From: Sedimentibacter sp.
GTDB taxonomy: Bacteria; Bacillota; Clostridia; Tissierellales; Sedimentibacteraceae
Reading direction: 5' to 3'
Assembly: GCA_029256005.1 (NCBI GenBank)
Contig: JAQSYS010000083.1
Coordinates: forward strand, 1 to 7,180
Length of the DNA: 7,180 nt
Shown here: piece by piece, positions 1-5,934 of the stretch
Layout: each line of letters opens with the position of its first letter
Position numbering within the stretch: the first letter of the stretch is position 1
Notes under the pieces: model-generated
What the model saw: only the letters and a program-made list of their open reading frames with translations
Database searches by the model: none
What the model was told of the DNA's origin: nothing
Translations under genes and position numbers: made by a program

Positions 1-1257
1 TTATTTTGCATTAATATTGATAAACTCTGCCTTTAACTTTGAATAAACAATTTTCTGGCTTGAATAAAGACCATAGTATCCTGACATCATGTAGCTTACG
101 CTACATGCTATTGCAAACAGTAAAAGACCTTCAACACCAAATAGCTCTATGCTCAAAATTATAGATGCAATAGGTGCATTAACTACTCCGCAGAACAATG
201 AAACAAGACCGATGGCTGCAGCAAAGCCGGGATTTAGACCAAGTAGACTGCCAACAAAGCATCCAAAGGTAGATCCGATAAAGAGAGTTGGAACAATTTC
301 TCCCCCCTTGAAACCTGCACCTATTGTTATAGCGGTAAAAATAATTTTTAATATAAATGCTTCCGGTTTTGCAATCCCATTAATAGCATTTTCAACTATA
401 TTCATTCCGGCACCATTATAATCACCTGTACGCAGCAAAACTGTAAGCAGGATTATTGTCAATCCTCCTAAAAAGCCTCTAACATAAATATTTGGAATTT
501 TATGCTCCATAAAATGTTCTGTCTTGTGCATTGAAACACAAAATACAATGCTTAAAACTGCACTAAGGGTGGAAATAAGAACAGTTATAGCTATTGTTCT
601 AATATTTAGTTCAGGTATGTAATTTAATACATAATGTACCGGTTCAACACCAAAATACAAGGATACTCCATAAGCAACCAGAGAGGAGACCAAACAAGGT
701 ACCAAGCTTGAATAATAAATAACTCCTATGCTTATTACCTCCATAGCAAAAAGAGTTGCTGTCAAAGGTGTTCCAAACAATGCAGCGAAGACGCCACTCA
801 TACCACATAGAACTATTAAATGCATGTCCTTATTATCAAGATGAAAGATTTTTCCAACGAAGGATCCAATACTTCCTCCAAGTTGAAGAGCAGCTCCCTC
901 TCTACCGGCAGAGCCTCCCAGTAAATGCGTAATGACCGTGCTTATAAATATTAACGGAGCCACGACAAATGGAACATTATCTTCAGTTCGGATTGAATTT
1001 ATAATTTGGTTTGTTCCGGTTGAATCGCCCATTTTAAACAATTTATATAATACTGCTATAGCAATTCCACCAGCTGGCAATAAATATATAATCCAATTGT
1101 TCATCAATCTAAACTCTGTTGCCTTTTCAACACTTATATGAAACAAGGTGCCGATTATTCCTCCAATAAATCCGGTTATACTGGCAAATACAACCCATTT
1201 GACAAATGTTTTAATATAATTCTTTGCTGAATTACACTTTCTTTCTACTAATTCCAA
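1..1257 (-). CDS. CLC-family anion/proton antiporter, CLC-F (fluoride)-like
   Basis: Integral-membrane CLC transporter of about 418 residues with many hydrophobic helices, typical length for a minimal bacterial CLC without a CBS domain. Seen: the gating-glutamate motif GREG (Glu about 120), a GTN motif near residues 81-83 where ordinary CLCs have GSGIP, GGEIVP near 318-323 where ordinary CLCs have GxFxP, and a Tyr pair near 394-395 matching the conserved pore tyrosine. The second ('inner') proton glutamate of E. coli ClcA is Val (AMEV). Known of the family: fluoride/proton CLC-F proteins have a G-x-N-L-I type motif, a GGEVTP motif and lack the inner Glu. I infer a CLC-F-like exporter; a chloride role remains possible. 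Start: the longest frame opens at a TTG at 1275, which has no ribosome site and sits about ten bases from the predicted transcript start. The TTG at 1257 has GGAAG seven bases upstream, so I prefer it. Single-gene unit as far as visible; the stop codon is at 1-3. Confidence 0.85.
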   Translation of the reverse strand: MELVERKCNSAKNYIKTFVKWVVFASITGFIGGIIGTLFHISVEKATEFRLMNNWIIYLLPAGGIAIAVLYKLFKMGDSTGTNQIINSIRTEDNVPFVVAPLIFISTVITHLLGGSAGREGAALQLGGSIGSFVGKIFHLDNKDMHLIVLCGMSGVFAALFGTPLTATLFAMEVISIGVIYYSSLVPCLVSSLVAYGVSLYFGVEPVHYVLNYIPELNIRTIAITVLISTLSAVLSIVFCVSMHKTEHFMEHKIPNIYVRGFLGGLTIILLTVLLRTGDYNGAGMNIVENAINGIAKPEAFILKIIFTAITIGAGFKGGEIVPTLFIGSTFGCFVGSLLGLNPGFAAAIGLVSLFCGVVNAPIASIILSIELFGVEGLLLFAIACSVSYMMSGYYGLYSSQKIVYSKLKAEFININAK

Positions 1258-1264
1258 TTTAACA

Positions 1265-1269
1265 CTTCC
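1265..1269 (-). promoter_or_regulatory. Ribosome binding site deciding the clc start
   Basis: GGAAG on the minus strand lies seven bases before the TTG at 1257. It is weak, but it is the only purine-rich element between the predicted transcript start and the coding region, and it favours the inner TTG over the TTG at 1275. Confidence 0.4.
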
Positions 1270-1292
1270 AATCAATTAATATACCGCAGACT

Positions 1293-1320
1293 ATTGTATC
1301 ACTTTTATTAATTTTGTCAA
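1293..1320 (-). promoter_or_regulatory. Sigma-A promoter of the clc gene
   Basis: On the minus strand a perfect TTGACA (1315-1320) is followed after 16 bases by TACAAT (1293-1298). Initiation would fall near 1286, leaving a leader of roughly 10 bases to the first TTG or 30 to the preferred one. That is too short for a riboswitch. Confidence 0.75.
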
Positions 1321-1354
1321 AAAGAGATAATCAAGCATAATTAATTAGTTGAGA

Positions 1355-1371
1355 TGTGTAATCGTTTCACA
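1355..1371. promoter_or_regulatory. 17-bp imperfect palindrome, possible operator
   Basis: TGTGTAATCGTTTCACA has arms TGTG/CACA plus an inner AA/TT, with mismatches at one arm position and beside the centre. It lies about 35 bases upstream of the clc -35 element on the minus strand, a position suited to an activator or a repressor. The CG-centred form recalls LacI/GalR-type operators but does not match the cre consensus in spacing. Confidence 0.3.
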
Positions 1372-1590
1372 CTTAAATATATTATGTATTTGTTATTACA
1401 TGATTTATTTGATAAACTAATATAATCTAAATATTTTTTATTTTTTAAATTCAATATTATTAGAGTTATTAAAATATATTATTATATTCTAATCATTTTC
1501 TAATTAAGCACTAAATCCTATTTAATTAATTAAATGTATATTAGTACCATAAAGAAAAATAAAATGAACCATAAAATTTGGAGGTAAAAA

Positions 1591-2076
1591 ATGAAAGTAA
1601 CATTAGAACAAATCGATGAATTAAGAAACAGAGTAAATGTAAGCTATGAAGAAGCAAAACACACCTTGGAAAAAAATGACGGTGACCTTATAAAATCAAT
1701 AATAGAGCTAGAGAAGAAAAAAGGAAGAAAAAATGAATACAAGGGAAATTTTACAAGCTTTACTGATAGACTCTTATCATTGAGAATGTCAATTAAAAAC
1801 AAAGAAGGAGAAACAATGATTAACCTTCCGTTGATCTTAGTGTTAATCATATTTGCAATGGCATTTTGGGTTGTTATATTTGGCCTAATATTAGCAATAC
1901 TCACTTCTTGTAAAATAAAAATTTACAGAGACAAAACATTAAATGTAAATAGTTTGAAAAAAAATATGAAAGAAACTGTAGATAAAATAAAGGTTAAATC
2001 TGAAGAAATAATTAAAGTTGATGAAGAAGAGATAATCAATGAAGATTCAGATGAAAATGAAATAATTATAGAGTAA
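1591..2076 (+). CDS. UBA-like, DUF4342-type single-pass membrane protein
   Basis: Protein of 161 residues, function unknown. Residues 1-43 (VTLEQIDELR..VSYEEAKHTLEKNDGDLIKSIIELE) read as a UBA/EF-Ts-N-like three-helix fold, with the typical V-S-Y-E-E-A-K and N-D-G-D-L turns. Residues 44-75 are basic. Residues about 80-104 form one hydrophobic membrane segment ending in SCKIKIYR. The tail after 115 is charged, and its last 25 residues are strongly acidic. This order (UBA-like domain followed by a hydrophobic hairpin or segment) matches DUF4342-containing proteins of Firmicutes as I remember them; no biochemical role is established. GGAGG at 1580-1584 lies six bases before the ATG, so the start is firm. 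It appears monocistronic and converges with the cortex-lytic-like gene 45 bases downstream. It is not a secreted protein: there is no N-terminal signal. Confidence 0.8.
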   Translation: MKVTLEQIDELRNRVNVSYEEAKHTLEKNDGDLIKSIIELEKKKGRKNEYKGNFTSFTDRLLSLRMSIKNKEGETMINLPLILVLIIFAMAFWVVIFGLILAILTSCKIKIYRDKTLNVNSLKKNMKETVDKIKVKSEEIIKVDEEEIINEDSDENEIIIE

Positions 2077-2121
2077 AAAAAGTGAACAAATATCAGATTA
2101 TTTGACTGATATTTGTTCATT
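2075..2121 (-). terminator. Intrinsic terminator of the SleC-like gene
   Basis: A perfect 14-bp stem pairs 2083-2096 with 2106-2119 around a 9-base loop. Read on the minus strand it is followed by a run of seven T (complement of A at 2075-2081), so it is a classical terminator for the minus-strand gene ending at 2122. The T-run overlaps the stop codon of the plus-strand gene. In the plus direction the hairpin lacks a proper T-tract, so termination that way would be weaker. Confidence 0.85.
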
Positions 2122-3549
2122 CTACTTTAGTGTAATTTCGTCAATGTTTACACCAGCATATCTTTGAACTCGGTATATTTCAACTATTTTATTCCAAGTT
2201 TCTTCGTTTACTATTCCAGTTGGCTCAAGATTAAAAAAGTTTTGAAAAGAAATGACAGAATTTTTGGTCGCTTCATCAAATATTTGAGTAGCTTCTATAT
2301 AGGATATTTGTGGTATTATATTTGAAATATATTGAAGCATTTCTTGAATAACAAATACACCTGGACCTTGATCGCCAAAAGCATAGTCTTTTGGATACTT
2401 TATAAGAGGTAAATATATATTTTGTACAGGTAACGAATTGAGTATTCCTCGTGCTTGATTGTATATGCTTTCCCAGGTTTCTAGATCCACTAAACCGGTT
2501 GGTTGTATATTCATGGTTTTTTGGTATTCTATAACAGCCAGTCTGGTTTGATTATCAAACACTCCTGTAATAGCAATTTCGGGGATGGCAGGAAAGTACA
2601 GCGAAATTACTACCAGAAAGTATTGCAAAAGTCCAACTCTTGGTCTAACATCCCCTTCAAGAAGTACACCTGAAAGTATTTCTTCGAAGCGTTTCAGCAA
2701 AATGCCTTCTGAAGTGGTTTCAGCAAGCTTTTTAACGGCGGTAGTGATATTTGTGATTTTATACCATGTGCTTTTATCAATAATACCTGTTACAGGCAGG
2801 TCAAATACTCTTTGAAATTCCTTTACTGCAGCTTCTGTAGTTTCATCATAGTACCCGTCAATGGGATCTATTTTGGGAATTGCAGGGAAGTTTTCAGATA
2901 TTCTGTCAAGCTGTAATTCCTTTCTAAGAACATCGAGACCAGAATCCCCTAGTTTTAGAGGACTTTCAAATCTATAGATGGATTCTTCGATAAAAGCAGT
3001 TTTAATGGAAATATTGTCTTCATAATAATATTGTAGGATTTCTAAGGGAGAATATCCTTCATTGGCCAAGTCTACAGAACCCCATTGATACAGACCTTGG
3101 CATTTTGATAATCTGCCGTCACAAAATTGGGCGTAGAAAGGTTCAATTCTACCTTCTCCTACAACATATTGATTAAATATTTCATCTACTAACTGATTTA
3201 TGTTTTCAAAGGTTCCTCTTTCTGGAGAATAAGCCTGATCAAATTGCGTGGAGCTTGTTATATCAAAATCATAGCCTCTTGATCTGTACCAATCAGTGAA
3301 GTATCTGTTTAATGTAATAGATACTATGGCGTGAATATTAGCTCTTAATGCATTTTCGTGCCAAGTGGGATACAATTCGCTTGAAGCTACATTCTTTATA
3401 TAATCAATGAATGGTACCTTGATGTTTTGTGATATTTCATCAGGATGACCAATGTGAACAACAATTTCTTCAGGTATAATAACAGCTCCTTCAAGTATTT
3501 GCCCTGGAATAGAGGATTGAGATATCTTATAATTATTATTTATAATCAA
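2122..3549 (-). CDS. SpoIID/SleC-type lytic transglycosylase with three peptidoglycan-binding modules
   Basis: Protein of 475 residues. Residues about 24-185 strongly resemble the catalytic part of the clostridial spore cortex-lytic enzyme SleC, a SpoIID-like domain that cleaves glycan strands. Seen: IPEEIVVHIG, DYIKNVASSELYPTW with Glu58 at the place of the SpoIID catalytic Glu, RANIHAIVSITLNR, RGYDFDITSSTQFDQ, FCDGR..KC and LYQWGS. Three PG_binding_1 modules follow at about 198-265, 300-365 and 392-458, each ending in an FDxxT..FQ...PTGxVD..TW pattern. Unlike SleC as known from C. difficile and C. perfringens, there is almost no N-terminal region: no signal peptide and no long pro-domain for Csp proteases to cut, and the binding modules are tripled. 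The start is TTG at 3549, fixed by AGGAGGAG at 3558-3565 eight bases upstream. Its own promoter and terminator make it a one-gene unit. A spore cortex role (germination or mother-cell remodelling) is inferred from homology and the candidate sigma-K-like promoter. Confidence 0.85.
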   Translation of the reverse strand: MIINNNYKISQSSIPGQILEGAVIIPEEIVVHIGHPDEISQNIKVPFIDYIKNVASSELYPTWHENALRANIHAIVSITLNRYFTDWYRSRGYDFDITSSTQFDQAYSPERGTFENINQLVDEIFNQYVVGEGRIEPFYAQFCDGRLSKCQGLYQWGSVDLANEGYSPLEILQYYYEDNISIKTAFIEESIYRFESPLKLGDSGLDVLRKELQLDRISENFPAIPKIDPIDGYYDETTEAAVKEFQRVFDLPVTGIIDKSTWYKITNITTAVKKLAETTSEGILLKRFEEILSGVLLEGDVRPRVGLLQYFLVVISLYFPAIPEIAITGVFDNQTRLAVIEYQKTMNIQPTGLVDLETWESIYNQARGILNSLPVQNIYLPLIKYPKDYAFGDQGPGVFVIQEMLQYISNIIPQISYIEATQIFDEATKNSVISFQNFFNLEPTGIVNEETWNKIVEIYRVQRYAGVNIDEITLK

Positions 3550-3557
3550 ATATTAAA

Positions 3558-3565
3558 CTCCTCCT
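3558..3565 (-). promoter_or_regulatory. Strong ribosome binding site fixing a TTG start
   Basis: AGGAGGAG on the minus strand ends eight bases before the TTG at 3549. No ATG or GTG is available in frame nearby, so this site is what supports the unusual start codon. Confidence 0.8.
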
Positions 3566-3588
3566 AACTTTATATGTATATGATATTT

Positions 3589-3619
3589 TAGTATATGCAT
3601 CTTTAAAAATAGTTGTCAA
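3589..3619 (-). promoter_or_regulatory. Promoter of the SleC-like gene, sigma-A and sigma-K/E readings overlap
   Basis: On the minus strand TTGACA (3614-3619) and TATACT (3590-3595) are 18 bases apart, a fair sigma-A promoter. The same DNA reads AC-N17-CATATACTA, which fits the sigma-K form (AC, 17 bases, CATANNNTA) without a mismatch; the -10 also fits sigma-E. Given the spore-cortex-type product, the mother-cell reading is attractive, but sequence alone cannot choose. Confidence 0.5.
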
Positions 3620-3668
3620 TTACATGTGTTGTATAACTAGCAATATTTGTTCAAGATTTAGGTTTAGT

Positions 3669-3697
3669 TTGATATTTGGATATATTAATAGTATAAT
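3669..3697 (+). promoter_or_regulatory. Sigma-A promoter of the two-component operon
   Basis: TTGATA at 3669-3674, a 17-base spacer and a perfect TATAAT at 3692-3697. Initiation near 3704 gives a leader of under 20 bases before the ATG at 3722, with GAGG at 3711-3714 as ribosome site. It lies back to back with the promoter of the SleC-like gene, about 50 bases apart. Confidence 0.75.
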
Positions 3698-3721
3698 AAA
3701 AAGAAAACACGAGGTTTTGCT

Positions 3722-4408
3722 ATGGATAAAAAGAAAATTTTAATTGTCGAGGATGAACAAAAAATAGCTCGTTTCTTAGAACTTGAATTAAAATATGAAG
3801 GCTATGAAGTTGACATAGCAAATAATGGACGAGATGGTTTGGAAAAAGGAAAAGCAGAGGATGTTGACTTGATTATTCTGGATTTAATGCTGCCTGGATT
3901 AAGCGGTATTGAGGTTTGCAGAAGGTTAAGACAGACATCTGAAGTGCCGATTATCATGCTAACTGCAAAGGATGACATTTCAGATAAGGTAACTGGTTTA
4001 GACATTGGTGCTGATGATTATATGACAAAGCCTTTTGCTGTTGAAGAACTTTTGGCAAGAATTAGAGTGCTATTGAAAAGAACAAAAAGCAACAAGGATA
4101 GGACAGACTTAGGCACGCTCGAAATTGGAAGATTAAAACTATGCAAAAACAATTACAAGGTAGAATTTGACGGAGAGCTTATTGAATTGACAAAAAAAGA
4201 GTTTGAACTTTTGGAATTTATGATGCTTAATAAAAACATAGTATTAACAAGAGAAAAAATTCTTGATAAGGTTTGGGGCTATGATTATTTTGGTGACACA
4301 AATATTATCGATGTATATATAAGATATCTGCGAAGCAAAATTGACCAAAAATATAATATAAATCTTATAGAAACTGTAAGAGGCGTAGGTTATATAATAC
4401 GTGATTAA
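3722..4408 (+). CDS. OmpR-family response regulator
   Basis: Cytoplasmic DNA-binding regulator of 228 residues, full length for the family. The receiver domain (about 4-118) shows the acidic pocket Glu10-Asp11, phosphoacceptor Asp54 in LIILDLMLPG, Thr81 in IIMLTAK and Lys103 in MTKPF. After a short linker, the winged-helix DNA-binding domain (about 130-226) has ELTKKEFELLEFM, REKILDKVWGYDY and the closing ETVRGVGYIIR. It is most like the ArlR/CssR type of Firmicutes regulators, but the regulon cannot be read from sequence. It is followed eight bases later by the kinase gene, whose ribosome site overlaps its stop codon, so the two are co-translated. The start is clear: ATG preceded by GAGG at seven bases. 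Confidence 0.95.
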   Translation: MDKKKILIVEDEQKIARFLELELKYEGYEVDIANNGRDGLEKGKAEDVDLIILDLMLPGLSGIEVCRRLRQTSEVPIIMLTAKDDISDKVTGLDIGADDYMTKPFAVEELLARIRVLLKRTKSNKDRTDLGTLEIGRLKLCKNNYKVEFDGELIELTKKEFELLEFMMLNKNIVLTREKILDKVWGYDYFGDTNIIDVYIRYLRSKIDQKYNINLIETVRGVGYIIRD

Positions 4409-4416
4409 AGGAAACT

Positions 4417-5820
4417 ATGATAAAAAAAATATTTAAAGCATTGCTCAACTTGATTTTATTTCCATTTAGATTTATATTAAAATTTATGATAAGTCTTTTA
4501 AAAAGACTTAAGTTTTCTATTGCTTTTAAAATTTCTGCATCATATTTTTTAATTTATATAGTAATTATCATGATAGTTGCTGTTACTACATCTGTTGGAT
4601 ATTTAGTGTATGAGTTTGAAAAATTTGAAACTGAAACAATAAGTAAAGATGTTGATGAAATCATTCAGGAATTCCCAAATTTCAATTATATAGGCAGAAG
4701 TGTTAAATCGGTGGAAATATACGATAGCAACTTAGATCCGGTCTATCCTTCAAATAACCAAGAGAGATACTCGGACAATATAATTGTAATAATTGAAGAA
4801 TTGATTTATAATAAGGAATATATATATTCAACGAGTTTTTACAAAGATAATTCAGAATATTATTTAAATGTTACCTATAATGCTGAATCAATTATAAGAG
4901 ATGCAGCAAGAATTTCATTATTGGTAATGGTTTCAGGAGCTTTTGGTTTATTAATATTCATACCAATAGTCTCTAGGACCGGTTACAGAATGATTGGTCC
5001 TATAAAAAATATGACAGAAATAACCAAGACAATTACAGTTAATAATATCAATACAAGGTTGGATATTAAGGGAACTCAGGATGAATTAAAAGAGTTATCC
5101 CAAACCTTTAATGAAATGATGGATAGAATTGAGGAAGGTTATAAAACACAACAGCAATTCGTTTCAGATGCGTCACATGAACTACGAACTCCAATAGCTG
5201 TCATAAAGGGATATGTAAACATGCTTGATAGGTGGGGGAAAAATGACAGAGCTGTGCTTGAAGAATCAATAACTGCAATAAAGAATGAGACGGAAAACAT
5301 GCAGGATTTGATTGAAAAGTTGTTGTTCATAGCAAGAAGCGATAAAAGCTCATTGATATACACAAAAGAAGATTTTAAAATAAGCGCGATATTAAATGAA
5401 ATTGAAAAAGAAACGAAAATGATCGACTCGAAACATAAGCTCTATTTTCAGTTTTATGATGACGCAAATATTTATGCTGATAAAAACAGAGTAAAACAGG
5501 CTATAAGAATACTTATTGACAATGCTATAAAGTTTACTCCTTTTGATGGTTACATTATGGTATCTGGTTTCATCCAAGATGATTTTTATGTAATAAAGGT
5601 TGAAGATACCGGTATAGGGATTGAAAAGAAGGATTTAGAAAAAATATTTGATAGACTTTACAGAGCAGAACAATCAAGAAGTAAGGAAATAGGGGGACAT
5701 GGGCTCGGACTTTCTATTGCTAAAATAATTGTTCTTGGACATAAAGGAAAAATAAAGGTGAAGAGCACTGTTGGAAAGGGTTCTGAATTTTCAATAATGC
5801 TTCCATATATAAATACGTAA
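4417..5820 (+). CDS. Membrane sensor histidine kinase (HAMP-HisKA-HATPase)
   Basis: Partner kinase of the adjacent regulator, 467 residues. Order: a hydrophobic and basic stretch at 5-36, first membrane helix about 41-63, an extracytoplasmic sensor part of about 100 residues (64-164), second membrane helix about 166-187, HAMP about 188-240, HisKA with phosphorylated His254 in SDASHELRTPI, and a HATPase_c domain with N box (Asn369 in LIDNAIKFTP), G1 box (DTGIGI at 397-402), F box (Phe411) and G2 box (GGHGLGL at 426-432). All catalytic motifs are present, so it should be active. The layout matches ArlS/CssS-type kinases; the short sensor region has no motif I recognise, so the stimulus is unknown. 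AAAGGA at 4407-4412 overlaps the regulator's stop codon and sits four bases before the ATG. No terminator hairpin follows the gene, so read-through into spoIIA is possible. Confidence 0.93.
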   Translation: MIKKIFKALLNLILFPFRFILKFMISLLKRLKFSIAFKISASYFLIYIVIIMIVAVTTSVGYLVYEFEKFETETISKDVDEIIQEFPNFNYIGRSVKSVEIYDSNLDPVYPSNNQERYSDNIIVIIEELIYNKEYIYSTSFYKDNSEYYLNVTYNAESIIRDAARISLLVMVSGAFGLLIFIPIVSRTGYRMIGPIKNMTEITKTITVNNINTRLDIKGTQDELKELSQTFNEMMDRIEEGYKTQQQFVSDASHELRTPIAVIKGYVNMLDRWGKNDRAVLEESITAIKNETENMQDLIEKLLFIARSDKSSLIYTKEDFKISAILNEIEKETKMIDSKHKLYFQFYDDANIYADKNRVKQAIRILIDNAIKFTPFDGYIMVSGFIQDDFYVIKVEDTGIGIEKKDLEKIFDRLYRAEQSRSKEIGGHGLGLSIAKIIVLGHKGKIKVKSTVGKGSEFSIMLPYINT

Positions 5821-5841
5821 AAACCTGAAAATAAAATAATA

Positions 5842-5859
5842 ATCGACAAATATCAACAA
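5842..5859 (-). promoter_or_regulatory. Two candidate Spo0A boxes in tandem
   Basis: On the minus strand TGTCGAT (5842-5848) matches the 0A box TGTCGAA at six of seven positions. A weaker TGTTGAT (5852-5858) lies exactly 10 bases away, one helical turn, in the same orientation. Spo0A~P activation of spoIIA is established in Bacillus, and these sites lie just upstream of the candidate -35 element. Confidence 0.45.
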
Positions 5860-5867
5860 AAGAAGTC

Positions 5868-5897
5868 AAAGCAAAATCCTTTAATTAATTGTATAAT
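5868..5897 (+). promoter_or_regulatory. Candidate sigma-H promoter of spoIIA
   Basis: AAAGCAAAA (5868-5876), 11 bases, then ATTGTATAA (5888-5896). Each half differs at one position from the sigma-H form RnAGGAwww-N11/12-RnnGAATww. The same -10 region also contains a perfect sigma-A TATAAT (5892-5897) but with no acceptable -35. Expected start of RNA is near 5903. Sigma-H control of spoIIA is the rule in Bacillus. Confidence 0.45.
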
Positions 5898-5927
5898 AGC
5901 TTGTACATTATTAATTAGAAAGGATTT
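5874..5927 (+). repeat. Large inverted repeat covering the spoIIAA ribosome site
   Basis: Arms AAATCCTT plus TAATTAAT (5874-5889) pair with ATTAATTA plus AAGGATTT (5910-5917 and 5920-5927), giving 16 bp with a 2-base bulge (GA, 5918-5919). Inside, TGTA (5890-5893) can also pair with TACA (5904-5907). The right arm contains the spoIIAA Shine-Dalgarno (AAAGGA, 5919-5924) and the loop holds the -10 region. There is no T-tract, so it is not a terminator. Confidence 0.7.
5919..5924 (+). promoter_or_regulatory. Ribosome binding site deciding the spoIIAA start
   Basis: AAAGGA lies ten bases before GTG 5935 but only one base before the upstream in-frame TTG at 5926. The spacing rules out the TTG. 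The site is inside the right arm of the inverted repeat. Confidence 0.65.
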
Positions 5928-5934
5928 GAGAAGA

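Larger units (their letters stand above)
1276..1590. other. AT-rich divergent intergenic spacer
   Basis: This 315-base spacer separates the clc gene (minus) from the UBA-like gene (plus). It holds the clc promoter at 1293-1320, an imperfect 17-bp palindrome at 1355-1371 and, at its right end, a good ribosome site (GGAGG at 1580-1584) for the plus-strand gene. The middle, about 1380-1530, is nearly all A and T with no coding frame, RNA gene or riboswitch fold that I can recognise. A TATATT at 1537-1542 could be the -10 of the plus-strand gene but has no matching -35. Confidence 0.7.

Noticed and set aside
149..421. Plus-strand open frame opposite the clc gene
   Set aside because: Antisense shadow of a well-supported membrane protein; no ribosome site and no recognisable protein features. 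The same holds for 932-1141 and 2585-2815.
1354..1425. 23-codon plus-strand frame in the spacer
   Set aside because: No Shine-Dalgarno, overlaps the palindrome, and the product has no features.
1276..1590. Fluoride riboswitch for the CLC-F-like gene
   Set aside because: No conserved fluoride-aptamer elements are visible, and the promoter leaves too short a leader.
1644..1904. Minus-strand frames opposite the UBA-like gene (also 1923-2120)
   Set aside because: Serine- and phenylalanine-rich translations typical of the complement of an A-rich gene; no ribosome sites.
4490..4510. Palindrome TAAGTCTTTT-A-AAAAGACTTA as terminator or operator
   Set aside because: Lies inside the kinase coding region without a T-tract; probably chance from lysine/leucine codons in AT-rich DNA.
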